From: Trichocoleus sp.
Lineage (GTDB): Bacteria > Cyanobacteriota > Cyanobacteriia > Elainellales > Elainellaceae
Direction of reading: 5' to 3'
Assembly (NCBI GenBank): GCA_036702865.1
Contig: DATNQD010000086.1
Coordinates: forward strand, 124,001 to 188,000
DNA length: 64,000 nucleotides
Of the stretch, positions 34,126 through 43,523 are shown piece after piece. Position numbers and translations under genes: made by a program. Positions within the stretch are counted from its first letter, which is position 1. Every line of letters starts with the position of its first letter. The notes under the pieces are model-generated. The model searched no databases. It saw only the letters and a program-made list of their open reading frames with translations, and was not told the DNA's origin.

Positions 34126-34635
34126 CTAGAATACTGCGTTCGGAATCCCAGCGTCTAACACATAGAACACAACACCACCTGGCGCAACCAAAACTGCTGG
34201 ATCATTCTCTAATGTCCAACCAGGAGCCGGAGGAGTTGAGCTGAGAGAATAGACATATCGCTGCGGATCTTTGGCATAAAATTGATAAACAGGTCTAACA
34301 GGATAAGTTGGGACCATATTTGGCTGATAAAAAGCATAAAACTTTCGATCGTTTCCAACTCCAGCACCGCCATCAACGACCCAACCAGGAGTTTTTTTCA
34401 AAAATTCAGGATCACCTTTAATGGAATATAAATAGCGCCAAGGCTGCTTATCTTTGGCGTAATATCGCACTACTTCAGACGCAACACCCCGAACACCATC
34501 GGCAAAGGCATAAAAGGCAATTCCATCTCGAACCCAACCTCTTTGCACATCAGGATCAGTGGAATAAAAATAACGCCAAACAGGTTCAGTAGCATGATAT
34601 TGATAAACGGGAATAATTGCGCTTAATCCTGACAT
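34126..34635 (-). CDS. Three-repeat protein resembling DUF5648
   Basis: A 169-residue protein made of three repeats of about 50 residues, each with a Y-[HA]-A-[TK]-[DE] opening, a WRYFYS or RYVYS strand, a W followed by [DE]-G or E-N, and a FYAF/FYVL ending. This resembles the DUF5648 repeat found in secreted bacterial proteins, often next to peptidases or glycosidases. No signal peptide is visible. The function is unknown. The gene stands alone between the methyltransferase and menB. Confidence 0.6.
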   Translation of the reverse strand: MSGLSAIIPVYQYHATEPVWRYFYSTDPDVQRGWVRDGIAFYAFADGVRGVASEVVRYYAKDKQPWRYLYSIKGDPEFLKKTPGWVVDGGAGVGNDRKFYAFYQPNMVPTYPVRPVYQFYAKDPQRYVYSLSSTPPAPGWTLENDPAVLVAPGGVVFYVLDAGIPNAVF

Positions 34636-34851
34636 TTTGAATCTCCTGACTGGTTAACTAATTAATCATTTCGGCAGTTGCTCTTACGAACCAAGTCAAC
34701 AGAGCAATCGAGAAATTCTCGGGAATTTCGCCGTTGTCAAACTTAATTTCACCTCAGTTCATTCGATCGGGTTAACCCATACAGGTGAGTCAGGAAAGGT
34801 GTAGGGTAGTAAAGTCAGTTGATTGTCGATTGCTTTTATTAGATAAGCACT

Positions 34852-35685
34852 ATGCAGATTGAATGGCAGGTCGCTAAAACTTACGAAGATATCCTGTATC
34901 ACAAAGCAGACGGAATTGCCAAAATTACGATTAACCGTCCTCATAAGCGCAATGCCTTTCGTCCACGAACGGTTTTTGAACTCTACGATGCCTTTGTGGA
35001 TGCCAGAGAAGATACAGAAATCGGGGTTGTACTATTTACCGGAGCAGGACCACATACCGACGGCAAATATGCTTTTTGCTCTGGAGGTGACCAGTCTGTG
35101 CGAGGTCATGCAGGCTATGTTGATGATGAGGGTATCCCTCGGCTCAATGTGCTGGATTTGCAGCGGCTAATTCGATCGATGCCTAAAGTCGTGATTGCGT
35201 TGGTGGCAGGCTATGCGATCGGTGGTGGGCATGTGCTGCACCTCATCTGTGATTTAACGATCGCCGCAGACAATGCCATTTTTGGACAAACTGGACCCAA
35301 GGTCGGCAGCTTTGACGGGGGATTTGGGGCAAGCTATCTGGCTCGAATTGTGGGGCAAAAAAAAGCGCGAGAAATCTGGTTTCTCTGCCGCCAATATGAC
35401 GCGCAGCAAGCTCTGGAGATGGGATTAGTCAATTGTGTTGTCCCGGTTGAACAACTTGAAGCTGAGGGAATTCAGTGGGCACAGGAAATTTTGGAGAAAA
35501 GCCCGATCGCAATTCGCTGCCTCAAATCCGCTTTTAACGCAGACTGTGATGGACAGGCAGGCTTACAAGAACTCGCAGGCAATGCGACTTTGCTCTACTA
35601 CATGACCGAAGAAGGAGCCGAAGGCAAACAAGCATTTTTAGAGAAGCGTAAACCTAATTTTCGGCAATACCCTTGGCTACCTTAA
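34852..35685 (+). CDS. menB: 1,4-dihydroxy-2-naphthoyl-CoA synthase
   Basis: A 277-residue crotonase-fold enzyme that cyclises o-succinylbenzoyl-CoA in phylloquinone (vitamin K1) synthesis. Characteristic MenB features are [50 protein letters not shown] and the C-terminal [13 protein letters not shown]. Phylloquinone is the A1 electron carrier of photosystem I in cyanobacteria. The length is the family norm. No other men gene is adjacent. Confidence 0.97.
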   Translation: MQIEWQVAKTYEDILYHKADGIAKITINRPHKRNAFRPRTVFELYDAFVDAREDTEIGVVLFTGAGPHTDGKYAFCSGGDQSVRGHAGYVDDEGIPRLNVLDLQRLIRSMPKVVIALVAGYAIGGGHVLHLICDLTIAADNAIFGQTGPKVGSFDGGFGASYLARIVGQKKAREIWFLCRQYDAQQALEMGLVNCVVPVEQLEAEGIQWAQEILEKSPIAIRCLKSAFNADCDGQAGLQELAGNATLLYYMTEEGAEGKQAFLEKRKPNFRQYPWLP

Positions 35686-35802
35686 TCAGCTACCTTAACC
35701 AACAGTGAGGAGGAGATAGATGACAGAAAGATAGGTAACAGGGATTATCCCCCTCCTATCCCCATCAATTCCTCTCCACGTTCCCGCTCTCCATTTCCGC
35801 TT

Positions 35803-36732
35803 CTATTCCAAGGGCTGTATGCCTGCTTTCTCTAAAATTTGCGGAATTAAATCTTCTCGTCGAACTGCCATCAGGTGAACTCCCTGACAAATTTGTCTTG
35901 CCATCTGGACTTGTTCCGCCGCGATCGCAATTCCCTCTTGTAAGGGGTCACTGGCTTGCTCCAGGCGATCGATCAGGGATTGAGGAATCTGCACACCGGG
36001 GACGTTGCGGTTGATGAATTGAGCATTCTTCGCAGACTTCAGCAGAAAGATTCCTGCCAAAATTGGCTTATTGCAGCCGACGGCAATCTGATCCATGAAT
36101 TTTTCCAGGCGATCGAAATCTGAAATCAGTTGACTCTGGAAAAACTGCGCTCCGGAAGCCAGCTTGCGCTCAAAGCGACTTTGCAAGCCTGACCAACTAC
36201 CACACTGAGGATCGATCGCAGCACCGACAAATAGATTTGTTGCCCCATCAGGTAAAGGCTTATCGTTGAAGTCGATGCCCTGGTTGAGCTTTTCAATCAG
36301 CTTCAGCAAGCGAACTGATTCCAGTTCAAACACACCCTTTGATGTCGGGTGATCACCTGCCTTCATTGGGTCACCCGTTAATGCCAAAATATTGTGAATG
36401 CCCAACGCCTGAGCGCCCATCAAGTCTGCCTGAAGCGCAATACAGTTTCGATCGCGGCAAGCAACCTGACAAACTGGCTCAATTCCTTGATGATGCAGAA
36501 TCACTGAAGCAGCCAATGACGACATCCGCATCACGGCTCGACTGCCATCTGTAATATTGACAGCATGAACCCGCCCTTTCAAAAGGTTCGCCATCTCAAT
36601 CATATGAGCCGGGTTTATCCCCTTAGGTGGCATCACCTCAGCCGTAATCAAAAAATCACCGCGTTGAATTGCAGTTTGAAACTGAGAGGTCGGAGCAGGC
36701 AGAACGGGGGCTGCAGATTGCAAATCAGACAT
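35803..36732 (-). CDS. metF: Methylenetetrahydrofolate reductase
   Basis: A 309-residue flavoprotein-type TIM barrel of the MTHFR family. The N-terminal ITAEVMPPKG carries the usual Glu of the active site. Family segments are VNITDGSRAVMRMSS, CQVACRDRN, ILALTGDP and LFVGAAIDP, then AQFFQSQLISD. It makes 5-methyltetrahydrofolate for methionine synthesis. It is convergent with menB. Confidence 0.93.
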   Translation of the reverse strand: MSDLQSAAPVLPAPTSQFQTAIQRGDFLITAEVMPPKGINPAHMIEMANLLKGRVHAVNITDGSRAVMRMSSLAASVILHHQGIEPVCQVACRDRNCIALQADLMGAQALGIHNILALTGDPMKAGDHPTSKGVFELESVRLLKLIEKLNQGIDFNDKPLPDGATNLFVGAAIDPQCGSWSGLQSRFERKLASGAQFFQSQLISDFDRLEKFMDQIAVGCNKPILAGIFLLKSAKNAQFINRNVPGVQIPQSLIDRLEQASDPLQEGIAIAAEQVQMARQICQGVHLMAVRREDLIPQILEKAGIQPLE

Positions 36733-37081
36733 GGGTAATGTTTAGGGACTTATTTGATCTCAACAAATTGGAGGCGAATCAGGAAAGCGAGATGAGGCGA
36801 TCGAACCCAATCACTCTTTCTTTTTAGACCAGTATGACTGAATCAATCCACTTCACAGCTTTTTACAACGCTATCATTTCTGAGGTCAGGGGTCAGTCAC
36901 AAAACAGATCAGCTTGCCTCAAGCTAAACCTGGACAGTAGCAGGGTTCTCTCAAAAAATTAGAGGAAATCAAGCTGCATTTTGCAGAAGCAGGGAATATT
37001 GAATTTTTTCTATTCTTTATCAAAGGTTTTGTATCTTTATAATCCTTTAACAATAAAGCCATTAATGATAGAAATGAGTCT
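36733..37081. other. Divergent intergenic region metF/cupin
   Basis: About 350 bases that hold promoters for both flanking genes. A TATAAT at 37038-37043 is a -10 candidate for the cupin gene. Nothing else is seen. Confidence 0.45.
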
Positions 37082-37441
37082 ATGAAACGCATTACACTCA
37101 GTCAAATTTCCGAAGAACCCGTCTCCCATAATCCAGCAATCCAAAAGCGAGTCATGCTGCGATCGGGCGATCTACCCCACTTGACCAACTTTTCGCAGGC
37201 TCGGTTTGCTCCAGGTCAGGTAGCGCAGGCTCACGCTCATGCTGATATGTGTGAGGTCTTTTTTGTTGAATCAGGCACAGGCACAATGCAAATTGACGGG
37301 CAAGCCCAACCGCTCACCGCAGGCGTTTGTATTGCTGTCGAGCCGGGGGAAGTTCACGAAGTTTGCAATACAGGCACAGAAGACTTAATCCTGACTTACT
37401 TTGGGCTCAGGGTAGAACCAGCAGAACCGCTGTCTCGTTAA
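37082..37441 (+). CDS. Cupin-domain protein
   Basis: A 119-residue single-domain cupin. The two cupin motifs are visible: PGQVAQAHAHADMCEVFFVESGTGTMQIDG (three His and a Glu as metal ligands, split over the first motif) and AVEPGEVHEVCNTGTED (second motif His). It should be a small metal-binding beta-barrel; its substrate is unknown. The stop codon lies inside a 10-base direct repeat (CCGCTGTCTC at 37428 and 37442). Confidence 0.88.
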   Translation: MKRITLSQISEEPVSHNPAIQKRVMLRSGDLPHLTNFSQARFAPGQVAQAHAHADMCEVFFVESGTGTMQIDGQAQPLTAGVCIAVEPGEVHEVCNTGTEDLILTYFGLRVEPAEPLSR

Positions 37442-37519
37442 CCGCTGTCTCATTCAATTCTCTTGCGGGAATACTGGGCATAGCTGGCGATCGATTTCCT
37501 CCTGTGCCAGACAATCCCT

Positions 37520-38029
37520 ATGACGCGACTCACCCGATATGCTGCTTGTTTAGGAATCATCGCGCTCACGGTTCCATTTCAGCCTCAGCTTGCTGCCGCT
37601 AGAGAACAAATGGCTCCTGTTGCACCGCCAGCCAGGGATGAAGCTGCTTATCCGCCGGGCACATTGGGCATCTGTCATCTTGCGCCGCTGGCAGGACGAG
37701 TCGCAGTCGATTCTTCTGGAAATCTGCTGGTTTTGAGTGATTATTGTCGCAGCCAGCATGATCAACTCGATGCGCAGGCAGAACAGTTCTGGCAACGCTT
37801 TGTAGCCAATGCCAATGCCGAAACAATGACCTTTGCCCGAACACTCGATCGCCAGTCGGTCGTTACCTACAGCACCACAATCTGTCCCTTTTTAGAAAAT
37901 GGTGGCACGCTCTCTGAGCTAAGACAACTCCAGGCAGACAACCATCTCCCCGTTGCCTTTGAAGTGGCTATAACACTCGCAGCAATTCATACCTACTGCC
38001 CTGCCTACCGCTCCGAGATCGGACGGTGA
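37520..38029 (+). CDS. Secreted protein with DUF732-like helical pattern
   Basis: A 169-residue protein with an N-terminal signal (YAACLGIIALTVPFQPQLAAA). The mature part has paired cysteines (GICHLAP, DYCRSQ; TICPFLENGG and HTYCPAYR). The second pair, spaced by a helix and ending AIHTYCP, resembles the DUF732 pattern of small secreted proteins, though this is a weak match. The stop codon overlaps the GTG start of the amylase gene (GTGA), so the two are probably co-translated. Confidence 0.6.
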   Translation: MTRLTRYAACLGIIALTVPFQPQLAAAREQMAPVAPPARDEAAYPPGTLGICHLAPLAGRVAVDSSGNLLVLSDYCRSQHDQLDAQAEQFWQRFVANANAETMTFARTLDRQSVVTYSTTICPFLENGGTLSELRQLQADNHLPVAFEVAITLAAIHTYCPAYRSEIGR

Positions 38030-39582
38030 ACAGACAGATTATCTTAGATTTGAGTGTTCTTGTGCTTGCCATCCCCCCATCTATGCCTAGATCTACTGTT
38101 ATTCGAGCGATCGTCCTTCTCTGCTTGTCGCTAACTTTAGTCGTCGCTGCCAGACAGAACTGGGTTGCACCACCACAAACATTGGCTCAAGAGAATGACT
38201 CACGTCCGGTCTTTGTCCATCTGTTTGAGTGGAAGTGGGATGATATCGCCCAAGAATGTGAAGCCTTTTTAGCACCTAGAGGATACGGAGCCGTTCAGAT
38301 TTCGCCCCCTGCCGAGCATATCGTTCTCCCAGAACAGGGCTTTCCCTGGTGGCAACGCTATCAGCCTGTAAGCTATCAGCTCATTAGTCGGAGCGGAAAC
38401 CAAGCACAGTTGACTCGCATGATCGATCGCTGTCATCGGGTTGGTGTCCGGATCTATGCAGATGCAGTGATCAATCACATGGCAGCAATCGCCAAAAGCG
38501 TCGGCAGTGCAGGCACATCCTACAGCCGCTATCACTATCCCGGACTCTATCAGCCCCAAGATTTTCACACCTGCCGCAAATCCATTTCTAATTACAACAA
38601 TCGAAAGGAAGTCACCGACTGTGAGCTTTCCAGCCTGCCCGACTTAAACACAGAACTACCCCATGTCCGCGAACAAATTGCTAATTATTTGATTCATCTG
38701 GCGCAGCTTGGTGTTGATGGCTTTCGGATCGATGCTGCTAAACACATCAAAACCGAGGACATTGCCGCAATTCTAGCGATCGTCAACCAGGCTGTAGAAC
38801 CTGATCCTTACATCTATCAGGAAGTTCTTGATCCGGGCAATGAGGCAATCCGCAAGCAAGAATATTACCCCAACGGACGAGTTGTTGAGGCTGAGTATGG
38901 CAGACAGGTCAGCGAAAAGTTTATGGACATCAATGGCTCGATTGCCCAACTCGAAACACTGGGGGAATCCTGGGGCTTAATGCCAAGTGAGAAGGCGATT
39001 GTCTTTATCGACAACCATGACAAGCAACGTGGACATGGCGGTGGCGGCAATTATTTAACCTACAAAGCTGGCAAGCTTTATGATTTAGCAAACGTGTTTA
39101 TGCTGGCGTTTCCCTATGGCACGCCTCAAGTTATGTCAAGCTATGCCTTCAGCAACTCCGACCAGGGACCACCCGCCAACGAGAAGGGACAAACAACCAA
39201 CGTTTATCAAAACGGCACCGCTCAGTGTTTTGAGGCATGGATCTGTGAACATCGTCATCCCTCGATCGCGAGTATGGTTCAATTTCGGAATACTGTTCCA
39301 CCAGAAAGCCCTGTGATGCATTGGTGGAGTAATGGACAAAATCAGATTGCGTTTAGTCGCGGTACATCTGGCTTTGTCGTTATCAATCGATCGTCTCAAC
39401 CCCTGACCCAAATCTTTCAAACTAGCCTTGCCGCCGGAACCTACTGCAACATTCTCACCAATGACTACCACCCTGATCAACCTTGTCCTTCACTCGTCAC
39501 CATTGATGCTCAAGGACAAACTACAATAACTGTCGCAGAAATGAGTGCAGTCGCAGTTCACGCAGGCGCAATAGCGAACTAA
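38026..39582 (+). CDS. Secreted alpha-amylase, animal-type GH13
   Basis: A 518-residue protein (499 if the ATG at 38083 is used; both lead into the same signal helix VIRAIVLLCLSLTLVVAA). The GH13 catalytic residues are Asp236 (GFRIDAAKH), Glu266 (IYQEVLD) and Asp332 (FIDNHDKQRGHG). The opening VFVHLFEWKWDDIAQECE and the GFR and DNHD contexts match the animal and actinobacterial alpha-amylases, in which Arg234 and Asn330 would help hold chloride. It should hydrolyse internal alpha-1,4 bonds of starch or glycogen outside the cytoplasmic membrane. The C-terminus is a short beta domain. The gene follows a secreted protein gene with a 4-base overlap. Confidence 0.92.
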   Translation: MNRQIILDLSVLVLAIPPSMPRSTVIRAIVLLCLSLTLVVAARQNWVAPPQTLAQENDSRPVFVHLFEWKWDDIAQECEAFLAPRGYGAVQISPPAEHIVLPEQGFPWWQRYQPVSYQLISRSGNQAQLTRMIDRCHRVGVRIYADAVINHMAAIAKSVGSAGTSYSRYHYPGLYQPQDFHTCRKSISNYNNRKEVTDCELSSLPDLNTELPHVREQIANYLIHLAQLGVDGFRIDAAKHIKTEDIAAILAIVNQAVEPDPYIYQEVLDPGNEAIRKQEYYPNGRVVEAEYGRQVSEKFMDINGSIAQLETLGESWGLMPSEKAIVFIDNHDKQRGHGGGGNYLTYKAGKLYDLANVFMLAFPYGTPQVMSSYAFSNSDQGPPANEKGQTTNVYQNGTAQCFEAWICEHRHPSIASMVQFRNTVPPESPVMHWWSNGQNQIAFSRGTSGFVVINRSSQPLTQIFQTSLAAGTYCNILTNDYHPDQPCPSLVTIDAQGQTTITVAEMSAVAVHAGAIAN

Positions 39583-39590
39583 ATTCAGGG

Positions 39591-40292
39591 CTAGACTAGC
39601 GTTCGCTCTAGTGCATCAACATCTGGGATGCAAAGAATATCTCGATCGCGCTGAATCAGTCCTTTTTTTTCCAACTTGCTCAAAACGCGCGTCACCGTCT
39701 CTCTTGCCAGCCCGCTGAGGCTGCTCAACTCTCGATGCGGCAAGTTAGGAATCTCAATTCCTTTATCGCCTGCTTTGCCCTGACCATCCGCTAAAAACAG
39801 CAGAATATCGGCAACCCGCGAAGCACTATCAGACTCGCGTAGACGCAGTCTCCGGTTCACTTGACGAAGCCGACGTGCCATGAGCTGTGCCAACCGAATC
39901 CCTGATGTGGGTTCTGTATTCAGCAGTTGGACAAAATCTTGAGCAGGCATGTTGCCAATCAGCGTGGGAACCAGCGTAATCACATCAGTCGATCGCGGCA
40001 CTTCATCAAGCGGAGCCATTTCACCAAACAGCTCACCCTTACCCAACACGTTCAGCGTCACTTCCTTGCCGTCCAGATTATAAGTCCGAATTTTGACCCA
40101 GCCCTCCAAGATGAAATAGACTGAGCTACCCCAATCGTTTTCCAGCAAAATAACCTGATTAGCAGGATGACTGCGAACCACAACATGAGCAACGGCCTTA
40201 TCCACTGTTGCTTCTGGCAATCCATCAAAAAAGGGAGCTAATCGAATAAGCGAAACGTCGCGGGGTTCGCGAGATGTATACCGATCGTGCAT
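39591..40292 (-). CDS. Crp-family transcription regulator with intact nucleotide pocket
   Basis: A protein of about 233 residues (an upstream in-frame TTG at 40352 would add 20). The beta-roll has the cassette KGELFGEMAPLDEVPRSTDV, with the Glu and Arg-Ser-Thr expected for cyclic nucleotide binding. The C-terminal winged helix reads LPHRELSSLSGLARETVTRVLSKL. It is therefore a likely cAMP-responsive regulator, in contrast to the Crp-like gene at 15796. It is convergent with the amylase gene, nine bases apart. I do not assign it to SyCRP1 or another named protein with confidence. Confidence 0.87.
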   Translation of the reverse strand: MHDRYTSREPRDVSLIRLAPFFDGLPEATVDKAVAHVVVRSHPANQVILLENDWGSSVYFILEGWVKIRTYNLDGKEVTLNVLGKGELFGEMAPLDEVPRSTDVITLVPTLIGNMPAQDFVQLLNTEPTSGIRLAQLMARRLRQVNRRLRLRESDSASRVADILLFLADGQGKAGDKGIEIPNLPHRELSSLSGLARETVTRVLSKLEKKGLIQRDRDILCIPDVDALERTLV

Positions 40293-40509
40293 GGAGTCGT
40301 ACAACTCTAACAGTCGAGCTAGAGACGGAAAAGGATTAAGAGACTCAAACAAACCAGAGGAATTCTAGTTTATCAGGCGAAATAGGGGCTAACCCCCTCA
40401 CTCTAGCCAACATCTTAGCCGCATCAGACCAGGATTGATCCCAATTCCAGCGATCGCGATTGAAATCTCCTTTTGAGGTTAATTCCGCATTTGGAGCAAG
40501 ACGAAACTT

Positions 40510-40950
40510 CTAGTCCCCCCCAACACTGATCCCCGTTCCATAGACTTGAGCTTCTGTTAAGTTAAGGTCTTCCATCCTGGCTCCAGCCACATCAGCAAAA
40601 TAAATGACTGCGCGGGTTAAATTAACCGCCGTTAGGTTGGTATCATTTAAGCTGGCATTGGTGAGAAAAGCGTTCGTCAAGTTTGCGCCTGTCAAGTTTG
40701 CGCCTGTCAAATCTGCCCCTTCTAAGTTGGCTTCACTCAGGTTACTGTTTTGCAAATTGGCATCTCGAAGATCAGCGCCAATTAAGTGTGCCTGGCTCAA
40801 ATCCGCACCTGATAAGTCACATCCCTGACAAGCACCTGTTTGAAGCAGCTGTTGCACCTGTCCAGAATCTTCTGCCTTGGCGGGCATACCAAAGATCAAG
40901 CTAGGCAATAAAGCAGCTGAAGCAGCGATTGCGAAATATTTAGTTTGCAT
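40510..40950 (-). CDS. Exported pentapeptide-repeat protein
   Basis: A 146-residue protein. A signal peptide (YFAIAASAALLPSLIFGMPAKA) precedes a region of about 15 A(D/N)LXX pentapeptide repeats (SGADLSQAHLIGADLRDANL and onward), which form a right-handed square beta-helix. A CQGC pair precedes the repeats. Function unknown; such exported or thylakoid-lumen repeat proteins are common in cyanobacteria. The open frame runs up to 41046, but the ATG at 40950 has GGAGAAGG just before it and starts the signal peptide, so it is chosen. Confidence 0.85.
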   Translation of the reverse strand: MQTKYFAIAASAALLPSLIFGMPAKAEDSGQVQQLLQTGACQGCDLSGADLSQAHLIGADLRDANLQNSNLSEANLEGADLTGANLTGANLTNAFLTNASLNDTNLTAVNLTRAVIYFADVAGARMEDLNLTEAQVYGTGISVGGD

Positions 40951-41242
40951 ATCCTTCTCCCCTCTAATAACGGCAGCAAAACTGCAGCGACTACCGCACC
41001 GCAAGAATGCAACAGATCGCCATCCTGGGATAACTACACGAGACAACTCAGCAATTTCGGAGCCGATCGTCTAAAAGCTCAAATTGCTTATTTCCTCAGT
41101 TATTGAAGTACGGTAAGTCCCTTGATCAACTTAGCTCCAGAATAAGCCAAGTCGCTTTAACAAACCTCACCCAATCGGCTAGACATCACAAAGCGGCCGA
41201 TCGTCCAGATGGCGGAGATAAACGGTCGTTGATTTAAACTAA
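40951..41242. other. Intergenic region upstream of the pentapeptide gene
   Basis: About 290 bases up to the tRNA. It contains the ribosome site of the pentapeptide gene at its left end. No gene seen. Confidence 0.4.
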
Positions 41243-41316
41243 CGCCCCAGGCAGGACTCGAACCTGCGACCGATTGCTTAGAAGGCAATTGCTCTATCCG
41301 GCTGAGCTACTGGAGC
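41243..41316 (-). tRNA. tRNA-Arg (anticodon TCT)
   Basis: A 74-base cloverleaf on the - strand. The acceptor GCTCCAG pairs with CTGGGGC, discriminator G. The D arm is AGCTCAGCCGGATAGAGC; the anticodon loop is CTTCTAA with anticodon TCT (codon AGA). The T arm is GCAGG-TTCGAGT-CCTGC. The CCA end is not encoded. No intron. Confidence 0.96.
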
Positions 41317-41625
41317 AAAAGGGTCACTCTTCAGAAATTTCCCTGAAAGCAGGCGTTATGCTCTCTGAAGATTTAGGGAAAACTAGAACCTGATAACCAC
41401 AGCAATTTCCCCCGTGCATCACTATAGCATTACAGGAAAGAGATAAGGAGAAGGGATCTGTTCATCGGGCGATCGTCTAGGTTCCTCCAGAGATTAATAT
41501 TATATATCCTTGGGATGAGCAAGGTTTCATCGTCAGGATACACTTGAAACGACTTGTTCAAAAAGGCAGTTATTTCGCCCGCTTCATTCCCGTCCCGACC
41601 CTGATAGGAGATTACTGGCAGCGTC
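41317..41625. other. Region between tRNA-Arg and the Npun_F0813-like gene
   Basis: About 310 bases. It contains the possible small - strand gene at 41430-41627 and the promoter of the tRNA. Nothing else is seen. Confidence 0.4.
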
Positions 41626-41627
41626 AT
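41430..41627 (-). CDS. Possible 65-residue small protein
   Basis: No family recognised. It starts at an ATG that shares CATG with the + strand gene start at 41626, and AAGGA lies six bases before it. The sequence (MTLPVISYQG, EITAFLNKSFQVYPDD) looks protein-like, but the call rests on the ribosome site only. Confidence 0.3.
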   Translation of the reverse strand: MTLPVISYQGRDGNEAGEITAFLNKSFQVYPDDETLLIPRIYNINLWRNLDDRPMNRSLLLISFL

Positions 41628-42303
41628 GTTTATCCTTAAGCGGCAGGATGTTGAAATCTCCAGCATTCAGCACCCCAAAAAAGATCAGCAAATCCCAATT
41701 CTGCAATATCAAGGACAGACCTTTCGCCTAATCAACGTCTTCAGCGCTGCCCAAGAAGAAGACGCAAAAGCATTTTGGCGAGATTTAACAGACAACCGGG
41801 GGAAGGCTTGTGTCCTTCTGGAAGAGCCAGACCGATATAGTGTTTGGGGGAAAGTCAGGCTGGATCAACTGGGAGCAGATACGCCAGAGCCTCAAGCAAA
41901 CGCCCAAGCAGCCATACCAGGGCTAATACAGGCAGGCTTACTGTTGCTCCAGGGCATGTATATCGATATTGAGGATTTGCTTGGTGCGAGACAGGGCAGT
42001 AGCTTTCAAAAAGATATTACCGCTGTTTTTCAGCAGGGGCGATTTCCACAAACTGAATCCTCCAGTGCCGTTCACGAGCTTCTTACCGCTGATCCACTGG
42101 GTTCTCTATCCCTCCCATCCTGGCAAGAAGCTCATCTCAACCTGCTGCTGCAAGAACTCTATCGGTTGGGAAAGCAATATTTTGGTAATACCAATTTCAC
42201 AGAGCGAGTCATCGATGTGCTTCAAGATCTGCCCGATCGAGAACGCACTTTATTTTTTAGCTGGTTGCGCCAGTCACCTCATGGCAAACTTTGGCAATCT
42301 TGA
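41626..42303 (+). CDS. Conserved cyanobacterial protein, Npun_F0813-like
   Basis: A 225-residue soluble protein. The N-terminus (MFILKRQDVEISSIQHPKKD, then FRLINVFSA and NRGKACVLLEEPDRYSVWGKV) resembles a cyanobacterial family annotated after Npun_F0813; the rest is helical with no catalytic motif visible. Function unknown. Its ATG overlaps the ATG of the possible divergent small gene. The assignment is from memory of the family and should be treated as likely, not certain. Confidence 0.7.
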   Translation: MFILKRQDVEISSIQHPKKDQQIPILQYQGQTFRLINVFSAAQEEDAKAFWRDLTDNRGKACVLLEEPDRYSVWGKVRLDQLGADTPEPQANAQAAIPGLIQAGLLLLQGMYIDIEDLLGARQGSSFQKDITAVFQQGRFPQTESSSAVHELLTADPLGSLSLPSWQEAHLNLLLQELYRLGKQYFGNTNFTERVIDVLQDLPDRERTLFFSWLRQSPHGKLWQS

Positions 42304-42429
42304 TCAAGCCAACCGCAACGGAAGTGCTTCGCCTGCCACAAACCTTAGTATGATTGATTGTTCGATCGCCCTTCTTAGAACACACTGTTCAACCTACTTA
42401 ATCTACGATTTCACTCCTGGAGCAGTCCC

Positions 42430-43401
42430 TTGAGTAAAAAGCTTTCATTGGTTCCCCTCACCGTACAGGCTGTCGTTCTGTCAGCAATTGTCTGGTCAGT
42501 CATTGCCCTGCTGTTCTTCCTGCTGTTTAGTGTTTCATCAACTGGGCAGGAACGTCCGGAATGGTACAGCGTAATGACTTATGTATTTGAGGAAGTTGCT
42601 TTTCTGGCAGCGGGCTTGCTCTGTTTCCGCAACTGGCGCAGTTCGCAAATTGTGAGCGGGGGGACCGTGTGGCTGGCGATCGGCTTAGGTATGTTTTCTT
42701 ACTTTATCGGTAACCTGCTTTTGGGCTACTGGGAAATTGCGCTGGGCAAATCGCCTGATATTTCTCCAGGGGACTTGTTCTATATCCTCACCTATATTTT
42801 CTTGGGGTGGGGAATGCTGCGGGCGCTGATTGCTAGGCGGTTAAATTTAACCCCGATTCAGCGGATCATTTTAGCCGGAATCACCATTGTCGGCATTGCG
42901 CTGGCAGTTCTGTTTGCCCCTGTCTCTCAAGAAACCCAGACTGAAGCAACTCCACCTGCGATCGAACAAACGGTTCCTGCTTCGCCCACGCCGCGTATTG
43001 GTGCAACCCCCAGCCCTTCGCCTTTACCTAGCCCAACTGAAGCTGAACCTCCCAGTCCTGCTTGGGCAACCGCAATTGAAAATCAAATGGCTCCTCTAAC
43101 AGGAGTGGTCAGCTGGCTTTATATTATTGGCGATGTCATTTTGGTGGTGATGGCAACGGCACTGCTGCTGGCATTTTGGGGCGGACGGTTCTCGCTTTCC
43201 TGGCGCTCGATCGCTGCTGCTGCGCTTTGCTTTTATATTGCTGATACCTGGTTTAACTACGCGGTGAGTTATATCCCTGACTACCAAACTGGTTCATTGC
43301 CTGAGGTGTTTTGGGTGTTCAGCGGCTGTCTATTTGCGATCGGTGCAATATTAGAATACGATTTGTCCACTCGACGGCAAACCAGACGAAGACGCAGTTA
43401 A
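42430..43401 (+). CDS. Multi-pass membrane protein, sensory-domain-like
   Basis: A 323-residue protein with about eight hydrophobic helices in two groups, separated by a Pro/Ser/Thr-rich loop (about 175-215, SPTPRIGATPSPSPLPSPTE). It resembles the membrane modules that head some cyanobacterial signalling proteins, but no kinase, GGDEF or other output domain follows; it ends in RRQTRRRR. The start is TTG, supported by GGAG eight bases before it. Function unknown. Confidence 0.7.
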   Translation: MSKKLSLVPLTVQAVVLSAIVWSVIALLFFLLFSVSSTGQERPEWYSVMTYVFEEVAFLAAGLLCFRNWRSSQIVSGGTVWLAIGLGMFSYFIGNLLLGYWEIALGKSPDISPGDLFYILTYIFLGWGMLRALIARRLNLTPIQRIILAGITIVGIALAVLFAPVSQETQTEATPPAIEQTVPASPTPRIGATPSPSPLPSPTEAEPPSPAWATAIENQMAPLTGVVSWLYIIGDVILVVMATALLLAFWGGRFSLSWRSIAAAALCFYIADTWFNYAVSYIPDYQTGSLPEVFWVFSGCLFAIGAILEYDLSTRRQTRRRRS

Positions 43402-43523
43402 TCAGATAACCTAGAGTGGGTAATAGGGTATCGATCAGCGGTGGATTAGCAATTGCGAGAATTTGTGATCGCTGTTCTTCACGCTTGATACTGGTTGCGA
43501 TCGCTTAATGAGAATCACCTGGC

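Noticed and set aside
40604-40828. + strand ORF with repetitive Lys/Ala/Pro translation
   Set aside because: It is the mirror frame of the pentapeptide repeats.
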